Both the position numbers and the translations under genes were made by a program. From assembly GCF_016597725.1 (NCBI RefSeq), contig NZ_VCGY01000006.1, forward strand, positions 62,001-126,000: DNA of 64,000 bases. Direction: 5' to 3'. Shown in pieces: positions 48,465 through 56,543 of this stretch. How positions within the stretch are numbered: position 1 is the stretch's first letter; each line of letters opens with the position of its first letter. The notes beneath the pieces are model-generated. The model saw only the letters and a list, made by a program, of their open reading frames with translations, did no database searches and had not been told where the DNA came from. This DNA comes from Marinobacter sp. 1-4A (GTDB lineage: Bacteria; Pseudomonadota; Gammaproteobacteria; Pseudomonadales; Oleiphilaceae).

Positions 48465-49016
48465 ATGCGTAATCCAGCCAAAGCGATCCTTGTTGCTCTC
48501 CTGATCGCTATCCCAGCACCATTGGTACTTGCCCTGCTGCTCTCATTTACCCCTGAACCACTTCGCCTGATTGCCATTGGCGAATTTGTAGAGGCTCTGG
48601 GCAGCACCCGTGGCATTGCCGCATACGTCATTACCTTCATTGTTTTCGGTATTACCGGCTTTATTGCCGTCGCAGTTGCCGCTAAACAGCAGCCGACACG
48701 CAGTGCGCCGCAGCGTAGCAGCTCACCGTCTCGGAGCCAGAGTTCTAGCCAAGGCTACGCGAACTCCGATAACGATGATGCCGACTATGATGACGACAGC
48801 CCCGAAGGCGACGAAGAAGGCACTGTTAAGTGGTTTAACGTCAAGAAGGGCTTCGGTTTCATTGTCCGCGACAGCGGAGACGAAGTCTTTGTTCACTTCC
48901 GTGCTATTCGCGGAAGTGGTCGCCGGGTTCTTCGACAAGGCCAACTGGTTCGCTTCAGTGTGGTAGACGCCGATAAAGGCCTGCAAGCAGATAACGTTTC
49001 TATCTTGAGCGACTGA
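48465..49016 (+). CDS. Membrane-anchored cold-shock-domain protein
   Basis: The 183-residue product has two hydrophobic spans (about 9-28 and 47-72). A serine/glutamine and acidic low-complexity linker follows, then a C-terminal cold-shock domain (about 117-180) with GTVKWFNVKKGFGFI (RNP1) and DEVFVHFRAI (RNP2). Cold-shock domains bind single-stranded RNA or DNA; here the domain would be tethered to the inner membrane. The ATG at 48465 has GGAG twelve bases upstream, and an earlier in-frame ATG has no ribosome site. It is followed by a strong terminator. Confidence 0.88.
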   Translation: MRNPAKAILVALLIAIPAPLVLALLLSFTPEPLRLIAIGEFVEALGSTRGIAAYVITFIVFGITGFIAVAVAAKQQPTRSAPQRSSSPSRSQSSSQGYANSDNDDADYDDDSPEGDEEGTVKWFNVKKGFGFIVRDSGDEVFVHFRAIRGSGRRVLRQGQLVRFSVVDADKGLQADNVSILSD

Positions 49017-49031
49017 AACGCAAGCTGAAAC

Positions 49032-49071
49032 AAAAAAGGCAGCCCACTATTGAGTTGGGGCTGCCTTTTTT
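49032..49071. terminator. Bidirectional terminator after the cold-shock gene
   Basis: AAAAAAGGCAGCCC and GGGCTGCCTTTTTT form a 14-bp stem with a loop of about eleven bases and T-runs on both strands. It serves the plus-strand cold-shock gene and the minus-strand small gene ending at 49095. Confidence 0.9.
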
Positions 49072-49094
49072 CGTTCTGGATGGCACGCAGCTAG

Positions 49095-49484
49095 TCAATT
49101 CCAAACAACAAGCTGCTCTCCTCGGTCGTCCAACCGCCACCATTTTTCATCTTCCACCGCTTCACCCTCTTGCCACTCCCCCGGGCTGCAACGGACTTCG
49201 GCATCCATCGCTCGCCTTGCACTGCGTGCACAATCCAGATCGCTAGTCCACGGTAGCTGCTCGCCTTCAATAATCAACGAGGTAAATCGCTTACCAAAAG
49301 CCTGTGGATACAAGGTAATTTTAAGCCGCTTTTCGCCAAAATACGCTGTGCCTTTGGTAACGGATGCAACATCATTGTCGTCAAGTACCAACTGCTTTAC
49401 ATGGCTTTCAAGCCAACGGGAAACGGCGCCTGCTTTCAGGTCACGAATGTAGATTTCAAGATCCTGCACTCGCAGATTCTCCAT
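49095..49484 (-). CDS. Small protein linked to the Clp-N/AAA protein
   Basis: The likely 129-residue product starts at ATG 49484. It looks like a small alpha/beta protein: LRVQDLEIYIRDLKAGAVSRWLESHV, then strands KLTLYP-like and SLIIEGEQLPWTSDLDCARSARRAMD, and an acidic C-terminus with WWRLDDRGEQLVVW. I do not recognise the family. It overlaps the end of the AAA gene by 29 bases, so the two are translated together and may act together. The frame remains open further upstream, but that would overlap the AAA gene by almost 200 bases. Confidence 0.7.
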   Translation of the reverse strand: MENLRVQDLEIYIRDLKAGAVSRWLESHVKQLVLDDNDVASVTKGTAYFGEKRLKITLYPQAFGKRFTSLIIEGEQLPWTSDLDCARSARRAMDAEVRCSPGEWQEGEAVEDEKWWRLDDRGEQLVVWN

Positions 49485-50877
49485 GCTGGTGATCACAATG
49501 CAGCACATAGTGAACCGGCCCGGGCCGCGCTGCAAGCCAGCGTTCCAGTTCATACCGTAAATCGTCCACCGTAAGCTGGCGCAATGTGCCTGCTGCTTGC
49601 CGTTCGTACCAGTCGACTTCGGCAGCCACACGCAACAACTGCACATCTTCAAGCGACTGGGCTATTTCATCCAGTGGTTCTTGCCTCGCCATGGCAACAA
49701 GACTCTGGCGCCGGAGCGTATCTTCTTGCCCGGAAAGCGCTACCGACTTCACGGGCCCACGCCGGGCAAATAGCTCCAGCCGTGCAGCAGCTCGCTCTAC
49801 CCACTGGAGCATTCCGCCCGGAGTAGAAACACACCGGCTGCGCCGGGAGGCTGCAAAATGAATCACTGGTTGCGGCAAATGAATGTTCCATCGGCGCTCT
49901 ATAGCTGCCTGATGTGCGACCAAGATTGCCTTGCGCTGCATCTCACTGGAAAGCGGCGCACTATACACCTCCAATGCCCGCCCAAGCCGTTGCTCCAATG
50001 TACGACAGCTTTCCGCACCTTCAGGCTGCACATCCGGGCCCAAAAGCATCACGGGCCCCTGCCACCGCTGAACAAGTTCAGAAGCGAGACCCGACGGGCT
50101 ATCCATCAACATAAGCAAGTCGGCCGGTGTCACATTATCTAGCACCAACACTGGCCAGGGCTTTTTGCCAGTGGCCGGAATAACGGCGAGTTCGCTAGCC
50201 ATTAATTCCGCTTCGCGGCGCAGATCCATTTCAACATAGGGTTGCGTGAACGATGATAACAGCGAACGCAGCCAAGCGGATTTACCCGAGCCACGCTCTC
50301 CCCTTACCCAAACTAACGCATTGGGTGTTGCAGCCAGAGTGATAGCAACGTCTTCCGCCAGCTCAATCCAGTCCGTATCGGTAATAACAACCGGGGCCGT
50401 TTCCTCATCAATGCCTGACTTTGCGAGGCTTCCGTCAATAATTAGTTGATCACTATCCATCTGCTCACTTGAAGTCGGCCACCGTAAAACCAGCTCAAGA
50501 ACCGAAACATACGCCTTTTCCTGCAAGCGCTCTGCGTGTCGTGCAAGCACTTCGAGGAGCTGCGGCCAATCGAGCCAAGCAGGCGTTCCATAGGTTTCTC
50601 GCGCAGTCGCCAACCAGTAGATCAACTGAGAAGAGAGCAGGCCTTCACCGCCTACTTCGGTCACAATCGGCTGCTCACACTGAACGGTGCGGATAAGCTC
50701 ATCCATATCGACACCGGATCCACGCAAAAAACGGCTTATAGAAGGGCTGGAGTTCAGCAATGCGAGCAGAAAATCTTCGACCGTAATGACAGCACCGCCG
50801 CGATGATCAACATCTTCACGTGCGTTCAGCAATGCAGTCTGACATTGGGGGGCCAAGCATCCTTGCCAGTCTTCCAT
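49456..50877 (-). CDS. Clp-N/AAA-type ATPase, divergent
   Basis: The 473-residue protein begins with a Clp N-domain-like repeat region (about 1-135: ALLNAREDVDHRGGAVITVEDFLLALLNSSP and a second, weaker copy). A single AAA module follows with Walker A GERGSGKS at 193-200 and a Walker B-like VLVLDN at 243-248, where the usual catalytic glutamate is asparagine. No second ATPase domain is present, unlike ClpA/B/V. GGGAG precedes the ATG. It is co-translated with the small gene behind it. No type VI secretion genes are nearby, so it is not an obvious ClpV. Confidence 0.78.
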   Translation of the reverse strand: MEDWQGCLAPQCQTALLNAREDVDHRGGAVITVEDFLLALLNSSPSISRFLRGSGVDMDELIRTVQCEQPIVTEVGGEGLLSSQLIYWLATARETYGTPAWLDWPQLLEVLARHAERLQEKAYVSVLELVLRWPTSSEQMDSDQLIIDGSLAKSGIDEETAPVVITDTDWIELAEDVAITLAATPNALVWVRGERGSGKSAWLRSLLSSFTQPYVEMDLRREAELMASELAVIPATGKKPWPVLVLDNVTPADLLMLMDSPSGLASELVQRWQGPVMLLGPDVQPEGAESCRTLEQRLGRALEVYSAPLSSEMQRKAILVAHQAAIERRWNIHLPQPVIHFAASRRSRCVSTPGGMLQWVERAAARLELFARRGPVKSVALSGQEDTLRRQSLVAMARQEPLDEIAQSLEDVQLLRVAAEVDWYERQAAGTLRQLTVDDLRYELERWLAARPGPVHYVLHCDHQHGESASAGS

Positions 50878-51004
50878 GGAACATCTCCCTGTTTTAGCGC
50901 ATCGTCCTGATGCTTTGAGCGTGATACCAACAAGCTACGTAAAAGCGAGCCAATGATTCTATGGGCGTTTTCTTACATCTGCAATTCCCGTGAGCCTATT
51001 AGGC

Positions 51005-51445
51005 TTACCAGATGCCCGTATTCTGCATGCTTGCCCAAGGTTCTCTAGGCGTCAGTGGCTCACCGTTCTGTAGTAACTCTATAGATATATTATCCGGGGT
51101 GCGGATAAACGCCATGCGCCCATCTCTCGGCGGGCGGTTGATGGTCACGCCGTTCGCCTGTAATGACTCGCAAAGCGCGTAGATATCGTCCACCCGGTAT
51201 GCCAGATGACCGAAATTGCGCCCACCTTCGTAAGCCTCCGGGTCCCAGTTATAGGTTAACTCCAGCATGGGAGCCCTGCTTTTACGAGCTTGCGCCTCAT
51301 CTTGCGGTGCCGCCAGAAATACTAGAGTAAATCGGCCTTTTTCGCTGCTTTTACGGTCAATCTCAACCATGCCCAACAGGTCGCAAAAAAAGTGCAAAGT
51401 TTGTTCGAGATTACTAACGCGGATCATCGTATGTAAGTATTGCAT
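51005..51445 (-). CDS. gloA: Glyoxalase I-like protein (VOC family)
   Basis: The 146-residue product has the two beta-alpha-beta-beta-beta modules of lactoylglutathione lyase: MQYLHTMIRVSNLEQTLHFFCDLLGM, LELTYNWDPEAYEGGRNFGHLAYRVDDIYALCESL and FIRTPDNISIELLQNGEPL. The metal ligands would be the His, Glu, His and Glu at those positions. It probably isomerises the methylglyoxal-glutathione hemithioacetal. The ATG at 51445 has GGAGAG eight bases upstream; the longer open frame adds unrelated residues and would overlap the DUF1853 gene. Confidence 0.87.
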   Translation of the reverse strand: MQYLHTMIRVSNLEQTLHFFCDLLGMVEIDRKSSEKGRFTLVFLAAPQDEAQARKSRAPMLELTYNWDPEAYEGGRNFGHLAYRVDDIYALCESLQANGVTINRPPRDGRMAFIRTPDNISIELLQNGEPLTPREPWASMQNTGIW

Positions 51446-51584
51446 GCTCATCTCTCCGTTCTCTGTTCTCTGGCGCTTTGTGCAATAGCTTGTTGCGATT
51501 AGGCTTGCGGGCCTTTCGATTAAGCTTGCGGCCCCCTCAAACCTCGCACCTTTATTCACCGACAGTTTACGGTATTCTGGGTAG

Positions 51585-52505
51585 ATGAATGCAAACCTAG
51601 CCGCCAAGCTGATCAATTCTTACCAAACACCAGCGATACGTCATCTCGCTTGGCTGTGCCAAACACCGCAACTGCTGCACTCGCCGATCACAATCGATCC
51701 CGCGCACTATTTGCCCCCAAACTACCCCGGTTTACTCAAATGCTGGGACCAGAAACCTGAAACCGCACCGCTCCTGCTGAGCGAACCACCACAGCGCCGG
51801 CTGGGTTTCTATTTTGAGCGGCTGTATCAGGTTTTATTGAACGATTTGCTAGGTTGGCCCATCCTACTAAAAAACCAGCAGATCCAATCGAACGGGCGCA
51901 CCATCGGAGAGCTCGATTTTGTAGTGCACAACCTAATAGACGACCGGATTGAGCACCACGAAATCGCCATCAAGTTTTATCTTGGTGTACCGGCGTCAGA
52001 CGGCCCTACCTTCTGGTACGGCCCCAATGCCCGGGACAGGCTGGATATAAAAACAACCAGCCTGCTTGAGCAACAAAGCCAACGAACACAGCGTCCTGAA
52101 ACCCTCGCACTCCTTTCTGAATTCAACATCGCTGGCCCACTGACCCCGCGAGTGTTCATGCCGGGATACCTGTTCTATCCCACCAACGAACAGGTGCAAA
52201 CGCCCGCTTATGTTCCCGATGGGCACCTGCGCGGGAGTTGGATGTATATTGCCGACGCCAAGGCTCTGGACACGTCACACTGGGTTGTTCTTAACAAACC
52301 GCACTGGATTGGTAACTGGTACCAGACGGACCCGCCTGATACTACGCACACTCAGGACGCACTGGAGCGCGTGGACCACAGAGCCGTCCCCCAGCTGTTC
52401 GCTATGATGCAGAAAGACCCGCAAACAGAAAACTGGCTGGAAATAAATCGAGTGTTTGTAGTGCCGCAAGCTTGGCCGGGGGCAAATCGGTTAGCCTCCA
52501 AATGA
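51585..52505 (+). CDS. DUF1853 family protein
   Basis: The 306-residue protein shows DUF1853 features: an N-terminal helical region ending LGFYFERLYQVLL, then GELDFVV and HHEIAIKFYLGV at about 109-135, and PGYLFYP and AWPGANRL later. The conserved D111, E126 and K130 resemble a PD-(D/E)XK nuclease core, but activity is not established for the family. It is divergent from the glyoxalase gene and just before an MDR gene. Confidence 0.85.
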   Translation: MNANLAAKLINSYQTPAIRHLAWLCQTPQLLHSPITIDPAHYLPPNYPGLLKCWDQKPETAPLLLSEPPQRRLGFYFERLYQVLLNDLLGWPILLKNQQIQSNGRTIGELDFVVHNLIDDRIEHHEIAIKFYLGVPASDGPTFWYGPNARDRLDIKTTSLLEQQSQRTQRPETLALLSEFNIAGPLTPRVFMPGYLFYPTNEQVQTPAYVPDGHLRGSWMYIADAKALDTSHWVVLNKPHWIGNWYQTDPPDTTHTQDALERVDHRAVPQLFAMMQKDPQTENWLEINRVFVVPQAWPGANRLASK

Positions 52506-52616
52506 GCTGAGCGGTTGACCCCAAAGCTATTCTGCTGCAGGCTAATCTGGTTTCGTTACGCAACCCAAGGGGCAAGCCTGCTCCGAAAGGCCTCACTACA
52601 GATAGGGAGGAATACT

Positions 52617-53642
52617 ATGAGCCAGTACCAAAATCGTGCCATTGTCCTAAAAAAACGCCCCAACGGAGAGATCCAAGACGGTGATCTCGTTATGGAAGAT
52701 CGCCCAGTGCGCAAACCCGAAGAGGGTGAAGTTGTTGCAAAGGTTCTTTGGTTATCGTTAGACCCATACATGCGCCCACGCATGAACGATGCCAAGGGCT
52801 ACATGGATCCTATCGGGATCGACGAACCCATCGTAGGCGAGAGTGTAGCGAGGATTGTCGAGTCTCGTTCAGACAAACTAAACGTCGGCGATTTAGTTAC
52901 CTGTTACTCTGGCTGGCAGGAGTATGTAACCTTTCCGGCGGACGCCCCAATGGTTTACAAAATCCATCAAAAAGAAGGCGTTCCGCTGCAAACATACCTT
53001 GGTGTTGCCGGTATGCCTGGCCGCACCGGTTACTGCGGTTTAACCTATGTAGGCAAGCCTAAAGCGGGAGAGACCGTCGTGGTTTCCGCAGCATCAGGCC
53101 CCGTGGGCACAGTGGTTGGCCAAACTGCAAAAACGAACGGTTGCCGCGTTGTCGGTGTTGCCGGTGGTCCGGAGAAGTGCAGCTATGTCGTTGACGAGCT
53201 TGGTTTTGACGCTTGCGTAGACTACAAAGCCGGTAATTTGGAAGCCGACTTGAAAGCTGCCTGCCCCGACGGCATCGACATCTACTACGAAAACGTGGGT
53301 GGTGATGTTACCAGAGCCGTCGCGCCGCTATTGAACGCAGGAGCAAGAGTGCCGATTTGCGGCTATGTCTCAGCTTACAATGCCAAGAGCACAGACAATG
53401 TAGAGACACCGTTTGATATTCTCAAGCGCCTCGACCCGGTACCTGAGCACCGTTTCTTTCTGGTAACCGAGTGGCAGGATAAGCATCAGGAAATAACCGA
53501 CATCCTCACAAGCCGTATTGCGTCCGGCGAGATCAAATACCGGGAAACCGTTGCTGAAGGCCTCGAAAATGCTGTTGAGGCCTTCAAGGGAATGCTGAAG
53601 GGCAAAAATTTCGGCAAGCAACTGGTACACATCGCCGACTAA
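52617..53642 (+). CDS. NADP-dependent oxidoreductase (curcumin/enone reductase type)
   Basis: The 341-residue medium-chain reductase has LWLSLDPYMRPRMND, GMPGRTGYCGLTYVGKPKAGETVVVSAASGPVGTVVGQTAK and GIDIYYENVGGDV, typical of the leukotriene B4 dehydrogenase / CurA branch. It reduces alpha,beta-unsaturated ketones with NADPH. GGGAGG six bases before the ATG at 52617 sets the start. A terminator follows. Confidence 0.92.
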   Translation: MSQYQNRAIVLKKRPNGEIQDGDLVMEDRPVRKPEEGEVVAKVLWLSLDPYMRPRMNDAKGYMDPIGIDEPIVGESVARIVESRSDKLNVGDLVTCYSGWQEYVTFPADAPMVYKIHQKEGVPLQTYLGVAGMPGRTGYCGLTYVGKPKAGETVVVSAASGPVGTVVGQTAKTNGCRVVGVAGGPEKCSYVVDELGFDACVDYKAGNLEADLKAACPDGIDIYYENVGGDVTRAVAPLLNAGARVPICGYVSAYNAKSTDNVETPFDILKRLDPVPEHRFFLVTEWQDKHQEITDILTSRIASGEIKYRETVAEGLENAVEAFKGMLKGKNFGKQLVHIAD

Positions 53643-53660
53643 CTTAAGCTGCCTTGGAGC

Positions 53661-53709
53661 ACCGGGAAGGCTACTCCCCTATCTGGAGGAGTACCTTCCC
53701 GGTATTTTT
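53661..53709. terminator. Terminator between two convergent oxidoreductase genes
   Basis: ACCGGGAAGGCTACTCC pairs with GGAGTACCTTCCCGGT with one bulged base, and ATTTTTG follows on the plus strand. It ends the MDR gene at 53642 and overlaps the last codons of the convergent PIG3-like gene. Confidence 0.8.
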
Positions 53710-54639
53710 GTTCGCCGCCACGTGCGCCATGGCTTCCTCAGCCTGCTCGATGGGCCATGCACTGTCGATCACAGGCTCAATTTGCCCGGCGACCAGAAGC
53801 GGCCAAACGTGACGGTATAAGTCCTGCATCACACGTTCCTTGTCTGCTACTGACCGGGAACGCAGTGTAGAACCAATCAACTTGTGGCGCTTAACTAACA
53901 TCAAGCCCAAGTCGACCTCCGCAAAACGCCCCCCGAGAAGACCGATTAAAACAATCCGACCATCGGCACTGAGAACCTTTTGGTCATCCTTGATATAACT
54001 GCCACCAACCGGGTCCAGCACCATATCCACACCACCCCAGCTCTTCACTGCGTCAACAAATGAGCCATTTTTGCGGTTCCAGGTGCCGGTTGCACCCAGT
54101 TTGCGGCAAACTTCCAGCTTTTCGTCATCTCCTGCGGTCGCGAATACCGGATTACCAAAAGCCGTAGCAATTTGAATAACGGTGGTCCCTAGACCACTAC
54201 CGGCCGCATGCAACAAAACCCTCTCACCGGGTCTCAGGTCGGCCTCTTGATAAAGGTTCAGCCACGCCGTTGCATACACCTCTGGCAGTGCCGCTGCTTT
54301 TTTCAGTGAGAACCCTTTCGGAATAGGCAATACCTGTGCAGCAGGAGCCACTACCTGAGTGGCGTAACCACCACCGGTGAGCAGGGCGCACACTTCGTCG
54401 CCCGGCGCAAAGCCCGTCACGGCCTCACCAACGGCAGAGATACGGCCGCTCACCTCCAGCCCCAAAATTTCAGACGCACCCGGAGGCGGAGGGTAAACAC
54501 CGGCACGTTGTGACAGGTCCGCACGGTTAACGGCACTCCAGACAACATCGATTGCCACGTGATCCGCAGGCAGTTCTTCAAAGCTCGCGCAGTCTTCCCA
54601 TACAAGGGCGCCATCGGTTACCTTGATTGCTTTCATCAT
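53671..54639 (-). CDS. PIG3-family quinone oxidoreductase
   Basis: The 322-residue MDR protein has the N-terminal VWSAVNRADLSQRAGVYPPPPGASEILGLEVSGRI, the NADPH loop LLHAAGSGLGTTVIQIA and a C-terminal GKVLLQIG. This layout is characteristic of the TP53I3/PIG3 quinone oxidoreductase family. It lies downstream of nothing on its strand and converges with another MDR gene, whose terminator covers its 3' end. Confidence 0.9.
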   Translation of the reverse strand: MMKAIKVTDGALVWEDCASFEELPADHVAIDVVWSAVNRADLSQRAGVYPPPPGASEILGLEVSGRISAVGEAVTGFAPGDEVCALLTGGGYATQVVAPAAQVLPIPKGFSLKKAAALPEVYATAWLNLYQEADLRPGERVLLHAAGSGLGTTVIQIATAFGNPVFATAGDDEKLEVCRKLGATGTWNRKNGSFVDAVKSWGGVDMVLDPVGGSYIKDDQKVLSADGRIVLIGLLGGRFAEVDLGLMLVKRHKLIGSTLRSRSVADKERVMQDLYRHVWPLLVAGQIEPVIDSAWPIEQAEEAMAHVAANKNTGKVLLQIGE

Positions 54640-54812
54640 GTCTTTAATCTCAGCACTCTGAATATCCGGTCAGGATACCTCAACTGTCTTCACGGTTGTA
54701 ATGAGTAGGCTTTCATAATTCGCTTACCTCTGCGCCTCGGGAAAAGAGAGGGTCTATTTCTTGAGTGTGAGGGAGGATGAGGCAAGCATTCTAGAAATCA
54801 GGGCATTCTGTT

Positions 54813-56543
54813 TTAATCCCGATTGGACAACCATACGCTTTGATAAGGCTTCAAGGTAATGCAACCCGAAAGGTCACTGATTGCGGTACCCGCAATCAGA
54901 TCAATCCAATGATCGGTCCCAATCAGATTGATATCACTCAACGCCACCTGCTGCAGTTCGTCACTGATATTATGAATGCAGAAAACGGACTGTTCCCGCC
55001 GCATGCTTTGGCGCCAGAATCCGAACAACTTGAGCCCCAGATGCAAGGTAAACTGGGTTGCATTTGGATGGAAAGCCGGTTGCTTTCGGCGAATCGCAAT
55101 CAGACGCTTCAGCTCCTGATAGGCTTTACTGTGATGACTCAGCGGGTTGTCGAGTTCCTGTTCCAGATCCGCAAGCTGCCACTGACTCCGATTGATGGAG
55201 CGCAGGCGACCGGTATGCTCCATTCGCTCGGTATCGTTTTCCTTCGCCAGCAAGCTGTGTATGTAAAAAGCGGGTATACCCTCCAACGCGAGCATGACCG
55301 TGTGCGCACAAATAAACCTCTGCAACTGCCAGTGGTCAACACCGTTCCCGGAGGTGCCCTTCAATGCATCATAGAGGGCAATATTGATTTCATAAGGCTG
55401 GTCCCGGCCATCAGGTGTGCGCCTGAAGGATACTTTACCGCCGAATGACTCCATGGTTTTGAGCAGTCGCTGCTTTTCCTCTTCAGACAACAACCCGTCC
55501 GTGGGGCGCATTCCCACACCATCATGGGATGCAATAAAGTTCAGATAGGTGGTTCCCATCTGTGCCGGCGGCATACTCATGAGCCAGGTTTTGAGGTGCT
55601 TGCAGTCACCTGTCACCAGCGTATTAATCAGTAGCGGCGGCAACGAAAAGTTGTAGATAACATGGGCTTCGTTGGCATTACCAAAATACGTGAGATTCTC
55701 GCGGTTCGGCACATTGGTTTCCGTGATCACCACGGCGTCCGGGCTGTGGTGCTCTATCAACAAGCGCAAAATCTTGATCAATTCGTGGGTCTGCTGAAGA
55801 TGGATACTCGGGGTTCCAGGCTCTTTCCATAGGAAAGCCACAGCGTCGAGCCGGAAGATAATGACGCCTCGTTCGAGGTAGTAACGAACAATGGCGGCAA
55901 ACTCAATCAATACCTGAGGGTTGGCAAAATTAAGATCAACCTGATCTTCACTGAAGGTACACCAAACATAACGCTCGCCGTCCTCCGTATGAACTGACGT
56001 GAGCAATGGCGACGTGCGTGGCCTGACAACAGCGCTCAAATCATCCTTAGGGTTTCCCTCAAAAAAATAGTCCTTGCCAGGGTCAATCCGCCTCTTAAAA
56101 TTCTCAAACCATCGGCTACGGGCTGACATATGGTTGATCACCAGATCCGCCATGAGCTTGAAGTCCTGCGCAATGGCTTCGACGTCTTCCCAGTTTCCGT
56201 GGGACTCATTGACGGCAAGGTAATCCATCACCGAGAAACCATCATCGGAGCTGTAGGGAAAGAAAGGCAAAATATGTACGGCGGAAATACTGTCAGAAAG
56301 ACATCGATTTAGAAACTGACGCAGTGTGACCAAGGGCTTTTCATCGTCTCGCTGAACGGTGTCCGCATAGGTGATCAGAACGATATCCGATTCCGTCCAA
56401 TGGTTCTGATGAGCTGCTGGCGGAGGCTGGTCCGGACTCAGGCCCATCGTGGTCAGAAGCTCACTGGCGAGGAAATCACAATCCAGCGCCGGATAAACAG
56501 TTTCGAGCATACTAACCAGTTTGGCGCTCAGCACCTGACTCAT
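54813..56543 (-). CDS. GH13 phosphorylase, probably glucosylglycerate phosphorylase
   Basis: The 576-residue protein is a GH13_18-type enzyme (sucrose phosphorylase group). The nucleophile is D233 in FRLDAVAF, the acid/base E275 in VITETN, and the transition-state Asp D341 in FIASHDGVG. FFPYSSDDGFSVMDY and LMADLVINHMS are at about 93-140. The gene overlaps gpgS by four bases and lies with the phosphatase and glycerate kinase, so the likely substrate is glucosylglycerate, giving glucose 1-phosphate and glycerate. Sucrose phosphorylase is the alternative, but no sucrose genes are nearby. Confidence 0.82.
   Translation of the reverse strand: MSQVLSAKLVSMLETVYPALDCDFLASELLTTMGLSPDQPPPAAHQNHWTESDIVLITYADTVQRDDEKPLVTLRQFLNRCLSDSISAVHILPFFPYSSDDGFSVMDYLAVNESHGNWEDVEAIAQDFKLMADLVINHMSARSRWFENFKRRIDPGKDYFFEGNPKDDLSAVVRPRTSPLLTSVHTEDGERYVWCTFSEDQVDLNFANPQVLIEFAAIVRYYLERGVIIFRLDAVAFLWKEPGTPSIHLQQTHELIKILRLLIEHHSPDAVVITETNVPNRENLTYFGNANEAHVIYNFSLPPLLINTLVTGDCKHLKTWLMSMPPAQMGTTYLNFIASHDGVGMRPTDGLLSEEEKQRLLKTMESFGGKVSFRRTPDGRDQPYEINIALYDALKGTSGNGVDHWQLQRFICAHTVMLALEGIPAFYIHSLLAKENDTERMEHTGRLRSINRSQWQLADLEQELDNPLSHHSKAYQELKRLIAIRRKQPAFHPNATQFTLHLGLKLFGFWRQSMRREQSVFCIHNISDELQQVALSDINLIGTDHWIDLIAGTAISDLSGCITLKPYQSVWLSNRD

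Noticed and set aside
49456..50877. ClpV of a type VI secretion system
   Set aside because: Only one AAA module, and no tss genes nearby.
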